Origin: Cercis canadensis | Lineage: Eukaryota; Streptophyta; Magnoliopsida; Fabales; Fabaceae | DNA: 64,000 nucleotides | Direction: 5' to 3' | Assembly: GCA_003255065.1 (NCBI GenBank) | Contig: QAOA01002080.1 | Span: forward strand, 240,186-304,185 | Shown: piece by piece, positions 39,701 to 50,720 of the stretch | Layout: each line of letters begins with the position of its first letter | Numbering within the stretch: the stretch's first letter is position 1 | Translations under genes and position numbers: made by a program | The notes under the pieces: model-generated | What the model was told of the DNA's origin: nothing | Database searches by the model: none | What the model saw: the letters and a program-made list of their open reading frames with translations, nothing else

Positions 39701-41033
39701 TGCCTTTGACATCTTCAAACGCATTTGTGGAAGCTTGACGAAGATAGATAAGATACAAGCCAATTGTAAGGTCACTCAAGCTCCAATCTTGGATTCCAAT
39801 CTTGCTTCGTTGAATGAAAGCAATTATTTCCATAAGGGATCGATTGCTTGGTGGGGGATTGTTTCCAATTTTATCTCCTGCACAACATTGAATACAGACT
39901 CAGCCTTCAATATCATAATGCAAACTGGAACCTCGTACAATCATTATTTTGGGAACATGAATAGTCTGCTTAAAACGTTAATAAAATATTGTATGACATA
40001 TACAATGTATACAGGTCTTCTTCTACTCTCAACATCTTCATGATGCAGGTTTGGGGATGGGGAGAAAGAAATGGAGAAATTGAGAGTATTAGGAAATGCA
40101 TAAAACTAGTGACGTTCAATTTTACCAATGACGTAGGGTACAGATTATATGATTGACTTAGTACAACATAGAAAAGGTGCTGGCAAGAATTAACCATCCT
40201 GCTGCCTAACTTCATCAGATGAAACATGTTCTAAAGTTAACAGACCTGTTGACAGAGCCCACCTACATAATTGCAGAGCTGGTTCAAGTGTCTTTGTGAG
40301 CCAAGCCAGCTCTAACTTCCATTTTCTATCAGCAGGATCTTCATCATCAGAACTGTATTTGCTAATCTGAGAATTGTGTTCTACCTCCTTATCAATTTTA
40401 GACTCGAAAGAAACTTGAGGTGTAGTTTCGACTTCTTTACGCTTATCTCCATCTACCTTATCTGCTCTTGACCTTTGCAATTGAAGGCGGTTAAGAACAC
40501 TATGCAGGTAATTTCGATATGGTTCTTGTCTCTTGAAAACAAATTTGGTACAATCTGCATGGTGAATAAAAGAGCATAGATATTCAAATGTTGCTTATTA
40601 GTAGAAAAAATGCATTCCTCTAAATAACTGGAACTTAAATTCTCAGCTATAGCCTCTTTGGGCACTTTCTGAGAAGACATTGACGATATCAGTTTTTATG
40701 AAGCATTTTTACGAAGATGTTAATAAATTAACAACATAAGCAGCTTATCCATTAATCACGGACCCTTTTCATCCAGTAAAAGAAAAATCCCACTCTATGA
40801 TTTGACACGTCAATTAAAGATAGCAAATGTTATGTAAATTGTGAATTGCTTAGCAAAATACAGCACATAACTTCAGATCACAACTACAAGGATGGGATTA
40901 CTAATTACAGCATTGGACTGAACCCATAATTATGATATTCAAAAAAGAGCAACAGTAAAAACGACGGAAATGGACTGAAGAATATAAACTTACATATATT
41001 ATGGAGCACTCGCTTCATACATTGGTTAGCCAT
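36725..41033 (-). CDS. Class-3 lipase (alpha/beta hydrolase, DAG-lipase-like)
   Basis: Eight exons on the minus strand join in phase: 41033-40994, 40554-40246, 39877-39678, 39537-39187, 39088-38888, 38726-38656, 37798-37659, 37068-36725; the product is 551 aa. The family hydrolyses ester bonds of glycerolipids. The nucleophile elbow is GHSLGG (Ser about 310). A likely catalytic Asp is in MQDDIIPRLS (about 368-369), and a likely His is in SDHKCDSHYYALRD near the C-terminus, so the triad looks complete. The first exon is short (13 codons, MANQCMKRVLHNI). A conserved block before the core reads RSLMEIIAFIQRSKIG. Exon 7 could end 9 bases earlier, but the GTAAGC donor after 37659 is better. No signal peptide is evident. 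Gene order suggests the At2g42450-like lipase beside LBD16/LBD17 in Arabidopsis; substrate is unknown. Confidence 0.88.
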
Positions 41034-43131
41034 TTTTGGAGAATATTGTGGCTTCAGAGGAAGGTTATACAAATAATGAGGTATATGGCGGTTGTGACTT
41101 GTGAAAGTTCCTGAGCGCTACACCTTACAGGGATAGATACACAAATTCGCAGCGTCGCAGGAGAAAGATGACGAAAATCGCGCCCTAGCTATTGAACGAC
41201 GTAGTTTCTTTGCTCTTTGTGAGCTTGTTCGCTTACGTCTCGTCTCGTCTATGGAACCTGTAATCTCCTTAGCCCAATTAACTATAAGCATAACATAGGC
41301 CTCTGGCCCCGTTGATGTACCAACAAAACAAAACAAAAAAATTAGCGTTAAGACTATTTTATATCTAAGTCTCTAATTTTCAAAATTATTTATGAACTTA
41401 TTTTAAAGATTTTATAGCCTTTTTTATTTTTTAATTTAATTATATTTATTAATCATAATATATATGTGATTCTCCTTATATATATATGTATTGCGTTAAA
41501 TATATGTCTTCAATATATTACTTACACTTTTTTTGTTTCTGAAGTGGATATTACTTGTGCCTCTTAGCTGAGTATTACAAAATTCAAAGTTTACAGTGTA
41601 GCCAACGTTTATATTTGTGTGGATTCTAATACTTCATCTCATTAATTTTCCAAACACGTGTTATATCTCTTCTTGTTGGATATAGAGTATTAATATTTGA
41701 TTGAAGTTACCTTATTAAATCTAAGCAAAAGTATTGATGTGAAAATTACATCTCAACATTCTAATAAAAATACTATATGACATAATTATAGCAACCAAGC
41801 ACAAGTTGCAAAACTCACAACCTTTAAGGTTGAGGAAATTTCAAAGAATTGGAATTAAATTTTAGGTACTTGCTCTTACTGATTATAGTAGTATTATTAA
41901 AGACTTAAATATTTACTTTTTTATATATAGATTTTTTTTGAAATTATATATAAATATATATTGTAATGTAAATATTCTATATCTAGTAAAACAGAAAGAA
42001 ATACAATTTACAAGTCACGATGAGAGATTAAATATATAACATACTCCTAAGACAATTTTAATACCCATTAACAACATTTACATAGGTCTTCTAAAAAAAA
42101 TAAAAATAAATAAAAGCATTTGCAATAGAAAGAATCTAAGGAGCTGATGGATGTTAGTTTTGAGACAAATATAAAATATTGTTCTACATTGGAGGAAAAT
42201 CGCACACTCATTAAACTCCTATGGTTGTTATAAGACATTTTCATGAACAAGGGAAATTTTCACTTATAACAATTTTCAATATTCAGTTAAAAATTTACTT
42301 ATATTTTTTTTAGTTATATGACGGCAATGAGGTTCAAACTCTTGATTTTTTACATACTACTAAAATTTTTCACTATTAGACCAAACCTAGTGGCTTATAC
42401 TTTTTAAAGTAGTTGTTTTGTGATTGAGTTATATTATTAAGTTTTATTTATAGAGTAAAACCCTTTTTTAGTCATTGAAAAATGCAATCACTGACAAATT
42501 TGTCCTCTAAAAATTTTCGGTGACAAATTGGTTATTGAATTATTATTTCGCTAATAAATTAGTCATTTCATAAGCAAAATCAAAGAAAAGAAAAGGAGGA
42601 CTTGAATAAGAAAAGGAAAGCTTAAACATAACTAAGCAATATTAATAAAAAAAATTTAAGAAATAGGTCTGTAGGAGTCCTAAACTTTTCTCATTAAAAT
42701 ACTAGAAGATTAATTTGTCAGACAAAATAATAATTTAATGACCAATTTATCACTAAAAATTTTTAGAAGACGAATTTATTAATAGCTGCATTTTTCGAGA
42801 ACAAAAAAAAAATTTATTCTTGTTTATAATTTTTACATAGATAAAAAGAAAAAATAAATAATAAATAGATAAATAAATAAATGCCGGCCTGTGGCCCATG
42901 CCGTTCAATAAAGCGGCCTAGCGGCACCGAAAATATATTTGCCTCTGTGGACCATGTTACCCTTTGACTCTCAAAATGACTACATTATCCTTTCTTTACT
43001 TCTCTTGTACTTTCAAACCTCGTCAATCCCTTCCTCTTGCTCTGTCCGAGGGAGAAAACACAGGATTTTCGGGGCACGCCTAGATTTCCTCTTTCTCTCT
43101 CGCGACTCGCTCTCTGCAAGAAACACCAAAA
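41034..43131. other. Divergent promoter region, lipase and HRLI genes
   Basis: 2.1 kb between two divergent genes. The left part is the lipase leader and promoter. The centre is AT-rich with a foldback repeat at 42461-42820. The right 100 bp before 43132 is the CT-rich leader of the HRLI gene. No ORF resembles a protein I know. Confidence 0.55.
42461..42820. mobile_element. Foldback (long inverted repeat) element
   Basis: The left arm contains GAAAAATGCAATCACTGACA, then CTCTAAAAATTTTCGGTGAC and AAATTGGTTATTGAATTATT. The reverse complement of the right arm contains GAAAAATGCAGCTATTAATA, CTTCTAAAAATTTTTAGTGA and AAATTGGTCATTAAATTATT. The arms are about 100 bp each around a 120-bp centre. It is non-coding, and a target-site duplication could not be fixed. 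Confidence 0.6.
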
Positions 43132-46100
43132 ATGGCCTTTGCCTCTTTTCTCGGGAGGGTCCTCTTCGCCTCCGTTTTCATCCTCTCTGCTTTCCAAGAG
43201 TTAGTACATTTATTACGCTAAATCTTTTTCTTTGACTGCTTTTTGTTTCATTCTCAATTTTCATGCTTTTATGGTTGTTTTGTGGTGTATCTGTGTGTTG
43301 TTTTACCAAAAAGCAACTGTTTCCACAGATTTGATTGTTTTCGTCTTTGCTCTGCTTGGATCTGTTACAGTCAAGGTTTGAACTCTTCGTCTGACCAGTT
43401 TAGAGTGAAAAGGCTGAATAGATCTATGTCTCTCTTATTGGTCTTATGGGTCATTTGTCTTGATACGTCATAATATGGGCTGGCTGGCAATTTTCAAGTG
43501 CTTTTCTGATATGGAAAAAGAGCTTGTAAGGAATATAAGTAAAAAATCGTGCATTAAACGGTTTACTTTTGAAGGAAAATCTTTGTATGGAAGGGGATGT
43601 GTTTACTATTTTGGAATTGTACCTAATCGCTTAAATTAATTGTTTGTCCTGGCCAGATTTATGTTAATGCATTTCATTAGTATAGAAAATTGCATCTTCA
43701 CGAATGACTGGTGTAGAATTGCAATCACTGAGCTGGGATACGAAGGTTTTGAGTGGGACTTAAGGACTTGGATTTAAGAGATGTGCAAACAGGATAATAA
43801 CTTTTTCAGAATCATTTAATATATTTGTATTAACCCAAATGTACTTGTCAATGTAACTTTTAATGATTATCAATATGATTCCTTCTTACAGATGGTATGT
43901 AGTTTATCTGTGGATATTGACACATAATTTTGTACCTTGACCAATGTGTTAATATCATAACAAGTTGGATTAGCACATAGTATATATCATTAGTTGTCAA
44001 ATAACTTGTTACCGAATTATGTTATTATAGAGCTTGGGAGTTGGCATATATATGTGCTAACTGTGCTTTTAATTGTGTTTTTCTGAAGTTGAGCAATTGA
44101 TGGTAAATATTTTATATCTAAATTTTGATTTGTATTGCTATCTTGTTTCGATATATTTGTTTTAGGAAGCTTATTTCATTAAAAGCAGGTGCATGCCAAT
44201 CTATATTGGTTCCTATATGCCACATTAAGCAGAACTTAGAGTAAAAAGCTACGGATCTCTAAGGAAACCATTTGTTGGGTATGGATATGCTATGTCTTGA
44301 TTAGTTGACCCTTCACTGTAACCTTTTTATGTAGATCATTGGTGCACCCTGATTTTGTTTATCTTGTATATTACATGGACAAGTGAAGTTTCTTATAGAG
44401 AGCAATGGTATGCCTGGGAGTAGGGGTTGCATGAGAAACTCAAATCTGTGATCTCGATTACATGATGAATTTCTGATATTCATTACCACTTTAGTCTGTT
44501 GGTTGAAGTAGAAAGATGTGAATATTGTGATTCTTTTATTTATTTATTTTTTTATATTTTCCGTGAAATAGGATCTTTTTCAATCCTTGTGTCTTAGCTC
44601 CATTCTAATTGTCATATTATGGATTTGGAAAAGTTTCCTAGAAAGCTTACTTGCGTTTATTGCTTTCTATTTCTGCTTGATTTGTATTTTCTTATCTTCC
44701 TGCCCTTTTAGGCTGTAATACTTTCTAGAATTTCTTGTTTGTCACGTGTTTTGTGCTTTACTCTTGTAGATTCAATGACTATGGGGTTGATGGGGGATCT
44801 TCAGTGAAAGCACTCAGACCAAAGGTTAATGCTTTTACGCATCGTGTGGATTCTCACGTTGGCTTTCAAGTTCCAGAAATTGACGTTAGTCACCCTGTCT
44901 CTCTCTCTCTTGCTTGTTATCTGTCATTTCAGGAAAACTTGATTAATATACAATGAACCAGAGAAAAAAGAAAGTTAATGAAAAGAGAGGAATGAGGACA
45001 AGGTGCTTAAACTAAACACGAGAGTGTGGATTGGAGATGGAGACTGCATCTGGTTTTAATAGCTTTTTCATATCCTTTTCCTCTTATTAATGATAAATAT
45101 AGGGCCCCGACATCTTATTAGTGGATGATGAAATGTCTACCATGGTATTATTAAATAAGACTTTTGTTGTTGTTACCCCACTGGCATTAATGCGACATCA
45201 GGGTTGTAAATGATTGAACTATGAACCTTTTTAAACTTCTTGCGTCATTAGAACTGTTATGCATATAGATATATAGTGCATCCTTTGCATCAAAATATAA
45301 TTAAAGTTGTAACTATAGGTTGAGTACCCCTTTCTTCTCTTTTCATGCATATTCCATTGTACAATATGCTAGACTGTTTTATGATATAATTCATGTCATG
45401 AACAGATTAAATATTTAGTTGCTGGGGCTATTGCTCTTAAGGGCCTTGGAGGGATTCTTTTTATCTTCGGCAGCACTTTTGGAGCTTTTCTTCTGGTTTG
45501 TACTCTGATTTTTCGGTTTGTATTGCTAGATTTTTGTATTCTGAAATTGAGCTCCATCCTATGTACTTAAGTTTAACAAGCTATCGTTATTTCTTTCTCG
45601 TAGCTTCTGCATCAGTTGATTGCAACTCCAATATTGTATGATTTCTACAATTACGACAGTGAGGACAGAGAATTCACTCAACTTTTCATCAGATTTACAC
45701 AGGTAAGAGCATTGAGTTCTTTTTTTTCTTTTTTTGAAAAGAAAATATGGGAGAATTACTAAAAAAGAAAGGTAAGGGAAATCTGTTTCAAAAACTGAAA
45801 CCAACAACATGATGATCAGTGGCTACTGTGTGTTTTTAGTGGTCATTTTTCTGTTTTTAAAAAAGATTTTCCTGAAGTTTATTTTTTTGTAATTCTCCCC
45901 AAAAAAAATAAATTTTCCATGCTTGTATGCCCAGAATCAAGCTGTTGTTACTTGATGGATTGTTGCAATTGTTAATAAAATATAATTACTGATTGCAGAA
46001 TATGGCTCTGTTTGGGGCACTGCTGTTTTTCATTGGGATGAAAAATTCAATTCCTCGAAGACAACCCAAGAAGAAGGCTTCCAAAACAAAGACCTATTAG
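43132..46100 (+). CDS. HR-like lesion-inducing protein (small membrane protein)
   Basis: Five exons (43132-43199, 44770-44884, 45406-45495, 45604-45702, 45999-46100) encode 157 aa, the usual length of the plant HR-like lesion-inducing (HRLI) family. The start MAFASFLGRVLFASVFILSA forms the first membrane segment. FNDYGVDGG follows, then hydrophobic helices around YLVAGAIALKGLGGILFIFG and MALFGALLFFIGMKNS, and a basic lysine-rich tail. The motif PILYDFYNYDSEDREF is characteristic. Exon 1 uses a GTTAGT donor (CAAGA/GTTAGT), which keeps the frame into E-F-N-D-Y. Members induce cell death when overexpressed; the native function is not settled. The neighbouring lipase gene is divergent. Confidence 0.9.
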
Positions 46101-47265
46101 TAGCAGCAAAGCAATTGGTAGACCCGCATTGCAATGAGATTCACGAGTTATTTACTGGTTCTTTTTTGTTACACCCATTCTTTAAATCGCGAGGATTTGG
46201 CTTGGGTGTGTATCTGGTTCAGAACCAATTTTCCCCCCAAAGTTTGAGTATTCTAGCTGTAGCATCACCCTTACAGGATTATATTGTTGCTCTTTTTTTT
46301 GATATATTTCTTTTATTTATTTGAGGTTAGGAACTGTTTTTCAATCGCCAAATCAGTCTGCCAAGTGAGGAAAAACCTCAGTGCCTATGCTTTCAAACGA
46401 AACGAGTAGCACTTTCATTTTGTTCTGGCGATCTTGATTTAAAAATGAATTATGCTAAGGGATATCTACTTGGAAAATTTTTGCAAATCGATGTTTAACC
46501 AAATATAGTAATCATATATTTCCAGGAATCTCATCTATATTTCTATGGTGTATCAATTTAGAAAAATCTATATGATTCATGGGCATGAGAGCATTCAAAA
46601 TGGGGCAATTTACTACATGTGATACTGAAACATTTCGCATGTTTGAATTGAAGATGTAATTGTGGGATTACATTGTGCTACTTAAAATTTTTAGGTGTAG
46701 TTTGCATGTTAATCAGAAATTATTGAGGGGGATAAATTGATTAGTGCTAACTGCTAAGCTAGCCCAAGTAAATCGAACAACAAAATAGCACTTGGGGTAA
46801 ATTTACTTTTTAGAAAATTTTAGGAGTAAAATGGTCATAAATTAAAATGAGAGGAAATTTACCGGGGGTATAAAAAAGACGCATGGAGCACTAGAAAATG
46901 GGAATGGAAGAAGTTCCTATGTCGTGTTCAGATCCAAATGGGATCCATTAATAAGTGGAAATTTGAACAAATGGCAGTGGGTTGGAGATGGGTCGTTCTC
47001 AGACTCATCAATGCCAATTTGTAACGGTTTGGTGTAAAACCACGAACCGTCCTCAAAAAGGAAGAGACAACTTGTATAAAAACTTTTTCTTTTCTTTACT
47101 GTGTGTTTAAAAAAAAAAATGACGATAAATACACAAAGCTGAAAACCGTATAAAAGTAACCCTTCAATGGCCACCACTCGTAGAGAAAAACCCATTGGAT
47201 AAAGATATAACTATTAAACTACGAATCACTTATTATTTGAAATTTTTAAATTTGCAAATCCTGTG
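46101..47265. other. Intergenic: HRLI 3' flank and CRP1 upstream region
   Basis: The first few hundred bases are likely HRLI 3' UTR. The rest is AT-rich without recognisable coding sequence or transposon, up to the TATA box of the small cysteine-rich gene. Confidence 0.55.
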
Positions 47266-47273
47266 TATAAATA
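47266..47273 (+). promoter_or_regulatory. TATA box of the first cysteine-rich peptide gene
   Basis: TATAAATA lies 41-48 bp upstream of the ATG at 47314. Transcription about 30 bp downstream would skip the out-of-frame ATG at 47273 and make 47314 the first start. Confidence 0.5.
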
Positions 47274-47313
47274 TGATTCTGTATTTAGGCTTGGACATAA
47301 AAATCAAGAGCTT

Positions 47314-47664
47314 ATGGGTAGAAGAATTAGAAAGAATATGAAGGGAATGAGTTGGGTGATGTTGTTAATATGCATAGTTGTGGTAAAACTGTTAGAGGCC
47401 ACTGTTACTGTTAATGAACCGTCACTGCCATCCATTGCTCTTCCACCTTCCCCTGGTAGTGGTGGTTATTCATTTACTCTCTTCCCCAAAAATGGTAACG
47501 GTACTGAAGATGCCGAGATCGCAACAAGAAGATGCAAGAGTGTGTGTTTGAAGAAAGTCGCACGTAGATTCCGCCAGGCCAGCATCCCTTACTACAAGTA
47601 TGTCAAGCGTTGCACTATTAATTGCGTCGAGTATGGTACCATAAGCACCTTCGTTTCCTTTGAG

Positions 47665-47718
<54 letters not shown>

Positions 47719-47736
47719 CTGTGGGGTGTAATTTAA
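47314..47736 (+). CDS. Small secreted cysteine-rich peptide, copy 1 (C-X3-C-X21-C-X3-C)
   Basis: Single-exon ORF of 140 aa; I do not recognise a named family. From the N-terminus: a short basic stretch (starts possible at 47314 or 47338), a hydrophobic signal-like segment (WVMLLICIVVVKLLEA), a Pro/Ser/Gly-rich linker (SLPSIALPPSPGSGGY), then the basic cysteine module with CKSVC and CTINC separated by exactly 21 residues, with Tyr at spacer position 15. After the last Cys come VEYGTISTFVSFE and about 17 Lys encoded by a 51-bp A run, then VLWGVI and stop. The A run and the foldback that begins six bases after the stop suggest that the original 3' end was replaced by repeats. It shares the module with copies at 49912 and 51623. 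A secreted, disulphide-bonded helical hairpin is inferred, not shown. Confidence 0.6.
47665..47715 (+). repeat. 51-bp A homopolymer inside an ORF
   Basis: An uninterrupted A run translated as poly-lysine at the end of the first cysteine-rich peptide ORF. Its length is unlikely to be exact. Confidence 0.9.
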
Positions 47737-47742
47737 AAAGAG

Positions 47743-48152
47743 GTTTCTTATATATTTTTAGTATTTACGTGGTATATCATATCACATAAGAATAGTCAAT
47801 GTATGAATAACATATGTATAAGTCAATTATTTTTAAGTTTATTTAAAAAAATAAGATAAATTATATTTTATATCGAATAAAATATAAAAATTATATATGT
47901 TTGTCATATCAGTGTAATATGACATATTCATATAGTATCATAAAAGAGAGATTCTATGATACTACATGAGTATATCATACTATACTGACGTAACAAGATT
48001 ACATAATTTTTATATTTTATTAGATATAAAATATAATGTATTTAATTTTTAAACAAACTTAAAAATAGTTAACTTGTACTCATGTCATTCATTTATTGAT
48101 TATTCTTATGTAATATGACATACTACATAAATACTAAAAATATCTAAGAAAC
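47743..48152. mobile_element. 410-bp near-palindromic foldback element
   Basis: The whole interval folds on itself around 47947 (TATCATAAAAGAGAGATTCT). The left arm begins GTTTCTTATATATTTTTAGT and the reverse complement of the right arm begins GTTTCTTAGATATTTTTAGT; matching continues through roughly 200 bp per arm with scattered mismatches. No ORF and no clear target duplication. A one-arm relative lies at about 680-880. It lies six bases after the stop of copy 1, so that transcript could carry the hairpin. Confidence 0.8.
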
Positions 48153-48321
48153 ATCCATCATAAAATTCTCGAATTTAAAATCAAAGTATGAATTAATTGT
48201 TGTTTGTGAGATTTCATTTCTTCCTCATAAATTATTATATTAAATTCATTCTTTTAACTTCCTTCATTGTTGTATGTGTTTAAGGAATCTGAATCTCCCC
48301 AATTTGTGAAGCGAAATAATG

Positions 48322-48890
48322 GGCACTTTGACTAAAATATTATATTTTTATAATTTTTTTACACATTTATTATACTTTCAAACTTATTTACTTTAATATT
48401 ATATTTTTTAAAAAAAATTTAAAACTAAAAAAAAATTTAGATCAATAAACCCTATCGAGCACGCTGTGGGCTAGACGGTGTGTGCCCACTGGACACGCCG
48501 CAACCCACGTGGCTTGTCCCCATTTTTTTTTTTATTCTTTTTCAGCATGTACATAAAGATGGTTGCTGGTGATTCAGCTGGCACGGTCACTGCTTTCTAT
48601 GTAAGAAAAAGTGTTCTTTTTTCTTTTTGTTTTGTTTTCTGGTTGGAGTTTCCCTGATTTCTAGACTCGTACAATCAAAAAAATGAGGACATGCCACGTG
48701 GGCTGTGGTGTGTCCGGTGAGAATGCGTCGGCTGGCCCATGACGTGTTTAGTGGGGCCTATTGCCTCAAAAAAGATTTATTGTTTAATTTTTTAATTTTT
48801 TTTAAAATGTAATATTAAAGTAAGTAAGTTTGGAAGTGTAATAAATATATAAAAAAGTTATAAAAGTGTAATATTTGAGTCAAAGTACCT
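48322..48890. mobile_element. Mutator-like element carrying an XTH gene fragment (Pack-MULE)
   Basis: Long terminal inverted repeats of about 215 bp: the left starts GGCACTTTGACTAAAATATT and the reverse complement of the right starts AGGTACTTTGACTCAAATAT. The similarity continues to an inner block with CCCACGTGGC. The element is bracketed by GAAATAATG at 48313-48321 and 48891-48899, a 9-bp target duplication typical of Mutator elements. The roughly 135-bp centre is not TIR sequence and holds an XTH exon fragment. No transposase is seen, so it is non-autonomous. Confidence 0.8.
48541..48600 (+). pseudogene. Captured xyloglucan endotransglucosylase/hydrolase exon fragment
   Basis: Sixty bases translate as FSMYIKMVAGDSAGTVTAFY, the conserved segment just upstream of the catalytic DEIDFEFLG motif in XTH proteins (cell-wall xyloglucan remodelling). 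It stops at TAT followed by GTAAGA, a good splice donor, and about 75 bp of intron-like T-rich DNA follow. This is the 3' part of an XTH exon plus the 5' part of its intron, held inside the Mutator-like element. It cannot make enzyme: the catalytic motif and the rest of the gene are absent. Confidence 0.85.
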
Positions 48891-49101
48891 GAAATAATGA
48901 GTTCAAGTGGAATATTTAATTAAGTGAAATTATGATTATATAATAAGAAAAATGTTTGATGGTCATAATTGTTATTAGAATGATGTAACTTTATAACTAT
49001 TCTTAAATAAATATGTGATTTCTATTATTTTATTTTATCTAATAAATTAATTTAAATTTATGATTTTATACAAAAGTTTCAAATTGTTCATTACTAAATT
49101 A

Positions 49102-49380
49102 TGTTAAGTATAAAATCATTCATGAGTTTTTAACTAACAACTTATGCTTTTAGATTGAATCGGTTCTTTAACATGGTATTAGAGCTTATTTAACTAAGCG
49201 GATCAAATCCTTCCACCTCACTTTCTCAATTAAATTAAAATTTTAATACATGATATAAGTTGGCATATGCTTTGTTCACGCTTCAAGCTCGAGTTTTCGT
49301 GTGTTGATACATATTAAATATAAAATTATTCTTGAGCTTTAATTAAAAAAAGCTATGGTGTTTAGATTTGGGCAATTGGG
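49102..49380 (+). mobile_element. Miniature LTR retroelement (TRIM/SMART-like), plus orientation
   Basis: A 72-bp terminal repeat, 49102-49173, begins TGTTAAGTATAAAATCATTC and ends TTTAACA. It is followed directly by TGGTATTAGAGC (49174-49185), one mismatch from the primer-binding site complementary to initiator-Met tRNA. After about 115 bp of internal sequence, a diverged second repeat begins at 49302 (TGTTGATACATATTAAATAT, then AAAATTATTCTTGAGCTT). There is no coding capacity. The right boundary is approximate. Confidence 0.65.
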
Positions 49381-49911
49381 TATTGTATGGTGATAGTGAT
49401 GGAATGTCTGAAATTTGATATTTATACATGAATTAAGACGATTGAATTTAAACCGAGATTTAGATTGCATGTGTAAACTTTGAACCTTGATTACTACCAA
49501 AAGGGCTTGAATTCGACCCCAAATTTAGATATTTTCCGTCTTTACATTCTTTCATCAGTGAATATCAAAAGTAAGTAACAGATCTGAAGTTGAGCCATGT
49601 CAAAGTGTGACTGCGTTTTATACAGACGGAGATGGGACGTGTCTCTGTATTCAGCAGTTTGCGGGTACAGAAATCGGACGCAGTGTTTGTTTGACTTCAG
49701 GGATGGGAGAAACAGAAACGGAGGATGTAACGGTGTTAGAGGAGGAGTGAAAATTTGTTTTCCCTTTCTTGGAGTATATACATAAATCATAATTTTTTTT
49801 TTCGATAATGCAATTTATGTAAACTGTGAAAGCAGTCAAGACAATTTAGACAAAAATCTATTTTGTGAATTTCTGTGACTTTTTATTGTTCTTATTTCAG
49901 ATATTGTGTAA

Positions 49912-50175
49912 GGACAAGGAATTGAGGATATATCAAGCTTTAGGTCTTGTTTGCCGCTGAGTAGTCAATCTCCATGGGCAATCCCTCACAATATAAATAA
50001 AATTAATAAAGGTCAATATCTAATTCATCACCTAAGGACACGAGATTGTATGAAAGAGTGTGAAACTACTGCTGCTGCCAAGTACAATAAATCATCTGGT
50101 GAATACTTCCTTCATTTCGAAGAATGCCTGAAACAATGCGTGAAGCGACGTATCCGTGACTCTAAGAGCCCTTAA
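49912..50175 (+). CDS. Cysteine-rich peptide, copy 2, 5'-incomplete
   Basis: Open frame of 87 codons without any ATG before the cysteine module. The frame is closed upstream by TAA at 49909. The module reads CMKEC, 21 residues, CLKQC, and has Tyr at spacer position 15 as in the other two copies. It ends VKRRIRDSKSP. The linker (SQSPWAIPHNINKINKGQYL) differs from copy 1. No hydrophobic signal segment or convincing first exon was found in the preceding 700 bp; the T-rich acceptor at 49900 leads into stops in all three frames. It is either a decayed copy or a terminal exon whose first exon I could not find. Two miniature LTR elements in opposite orientation flank it. Confidence 0.45.
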   Translation, partial: GQGIEDISSFRSCLPLSSQSPWAIPHNINKINKGQYLIHHLRTRDCMKECETTAAAKYNKSSGEYFLHFEECLKQCVKRRIRDSKSP

Positions 50176-50431
50176 CAAAAATAGAATTAGTGGACACAAT
50201 GAAGTCTCATGCTAATTAATAAAAATTATGTGTGTTATGAATTTTTCTCACTGTGTTTGTGTGGGATAATATTTAATTAAAGATCAACTTATGATTTCAA
50301 TATGAGTTTACTTTGTGTACTAAAGTAAAATTCTCTGTTTTCATACCCATGTCTTATGGTCACTTCACTTGGGATGGGCTCCGTTATATGATATTATCAC
50401 CCTTGTTTCTTTTATTGCAAGTGCTAAATAC

Positions 50432-50720
50432 TGTTGAGAATCGATTAAACTTAAAAGCTTAAGTTATTTTATATCTAACACATCATCGCATACGAGAGTC
50501 TTTTTGAGCTTAAAGCGTAGACAAAACATATACTCACTTATACTTTATGTTGAAATTTAAATTTAATTGAGAAAGTGGGAGTAGAAGAATTTGATCTCCT
50601 GACCGTTTGGTCAAAGAGGTTCTGATTATTATATCAAAGAACTGATTCAACCGACAAACTTAAGTTGTTAATTAGGTAAAGACCTATGAATAATTTTATT
50701 TTTAGCTATTTATGCAACAT
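50432..50720 (-). mobile_element. Miniature LTR retroelement, minus orientation
   Basis: Read on the minus strand, this is a relative of the element at 49102-49380: a terminal repeat containing TTAACAACTTAAG and CGGTTGAATCAGTTCTTTGA, a degenerate primer-binding site, an internal GATCAAATTCTTCTACTCCC with CACTTTCTCAATTAAATT, and a second terminal repeat of 49 bp (50480-50432) that begins TGTTAGATATAAAATAACTT and ends CTCAACA. The 5' boundary is approximate because of the assembly duplication at 50622-50986. Confidence 0.6.

Noticed and set aside
49597..49785. ORF with several cysteines upstream of copy 2, tested as its missing first exon
   Set aside because: No hydrophobic signal segment, cysteine spacing unlike the family, and no in-phase splice link to the copy 2 frame.
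49891..49911. T-rich acceptor TTATTTCAG as the start of the copy 2 exon
   Set aside because: All three frames from this acceptor meet a stop before the cysteine module.
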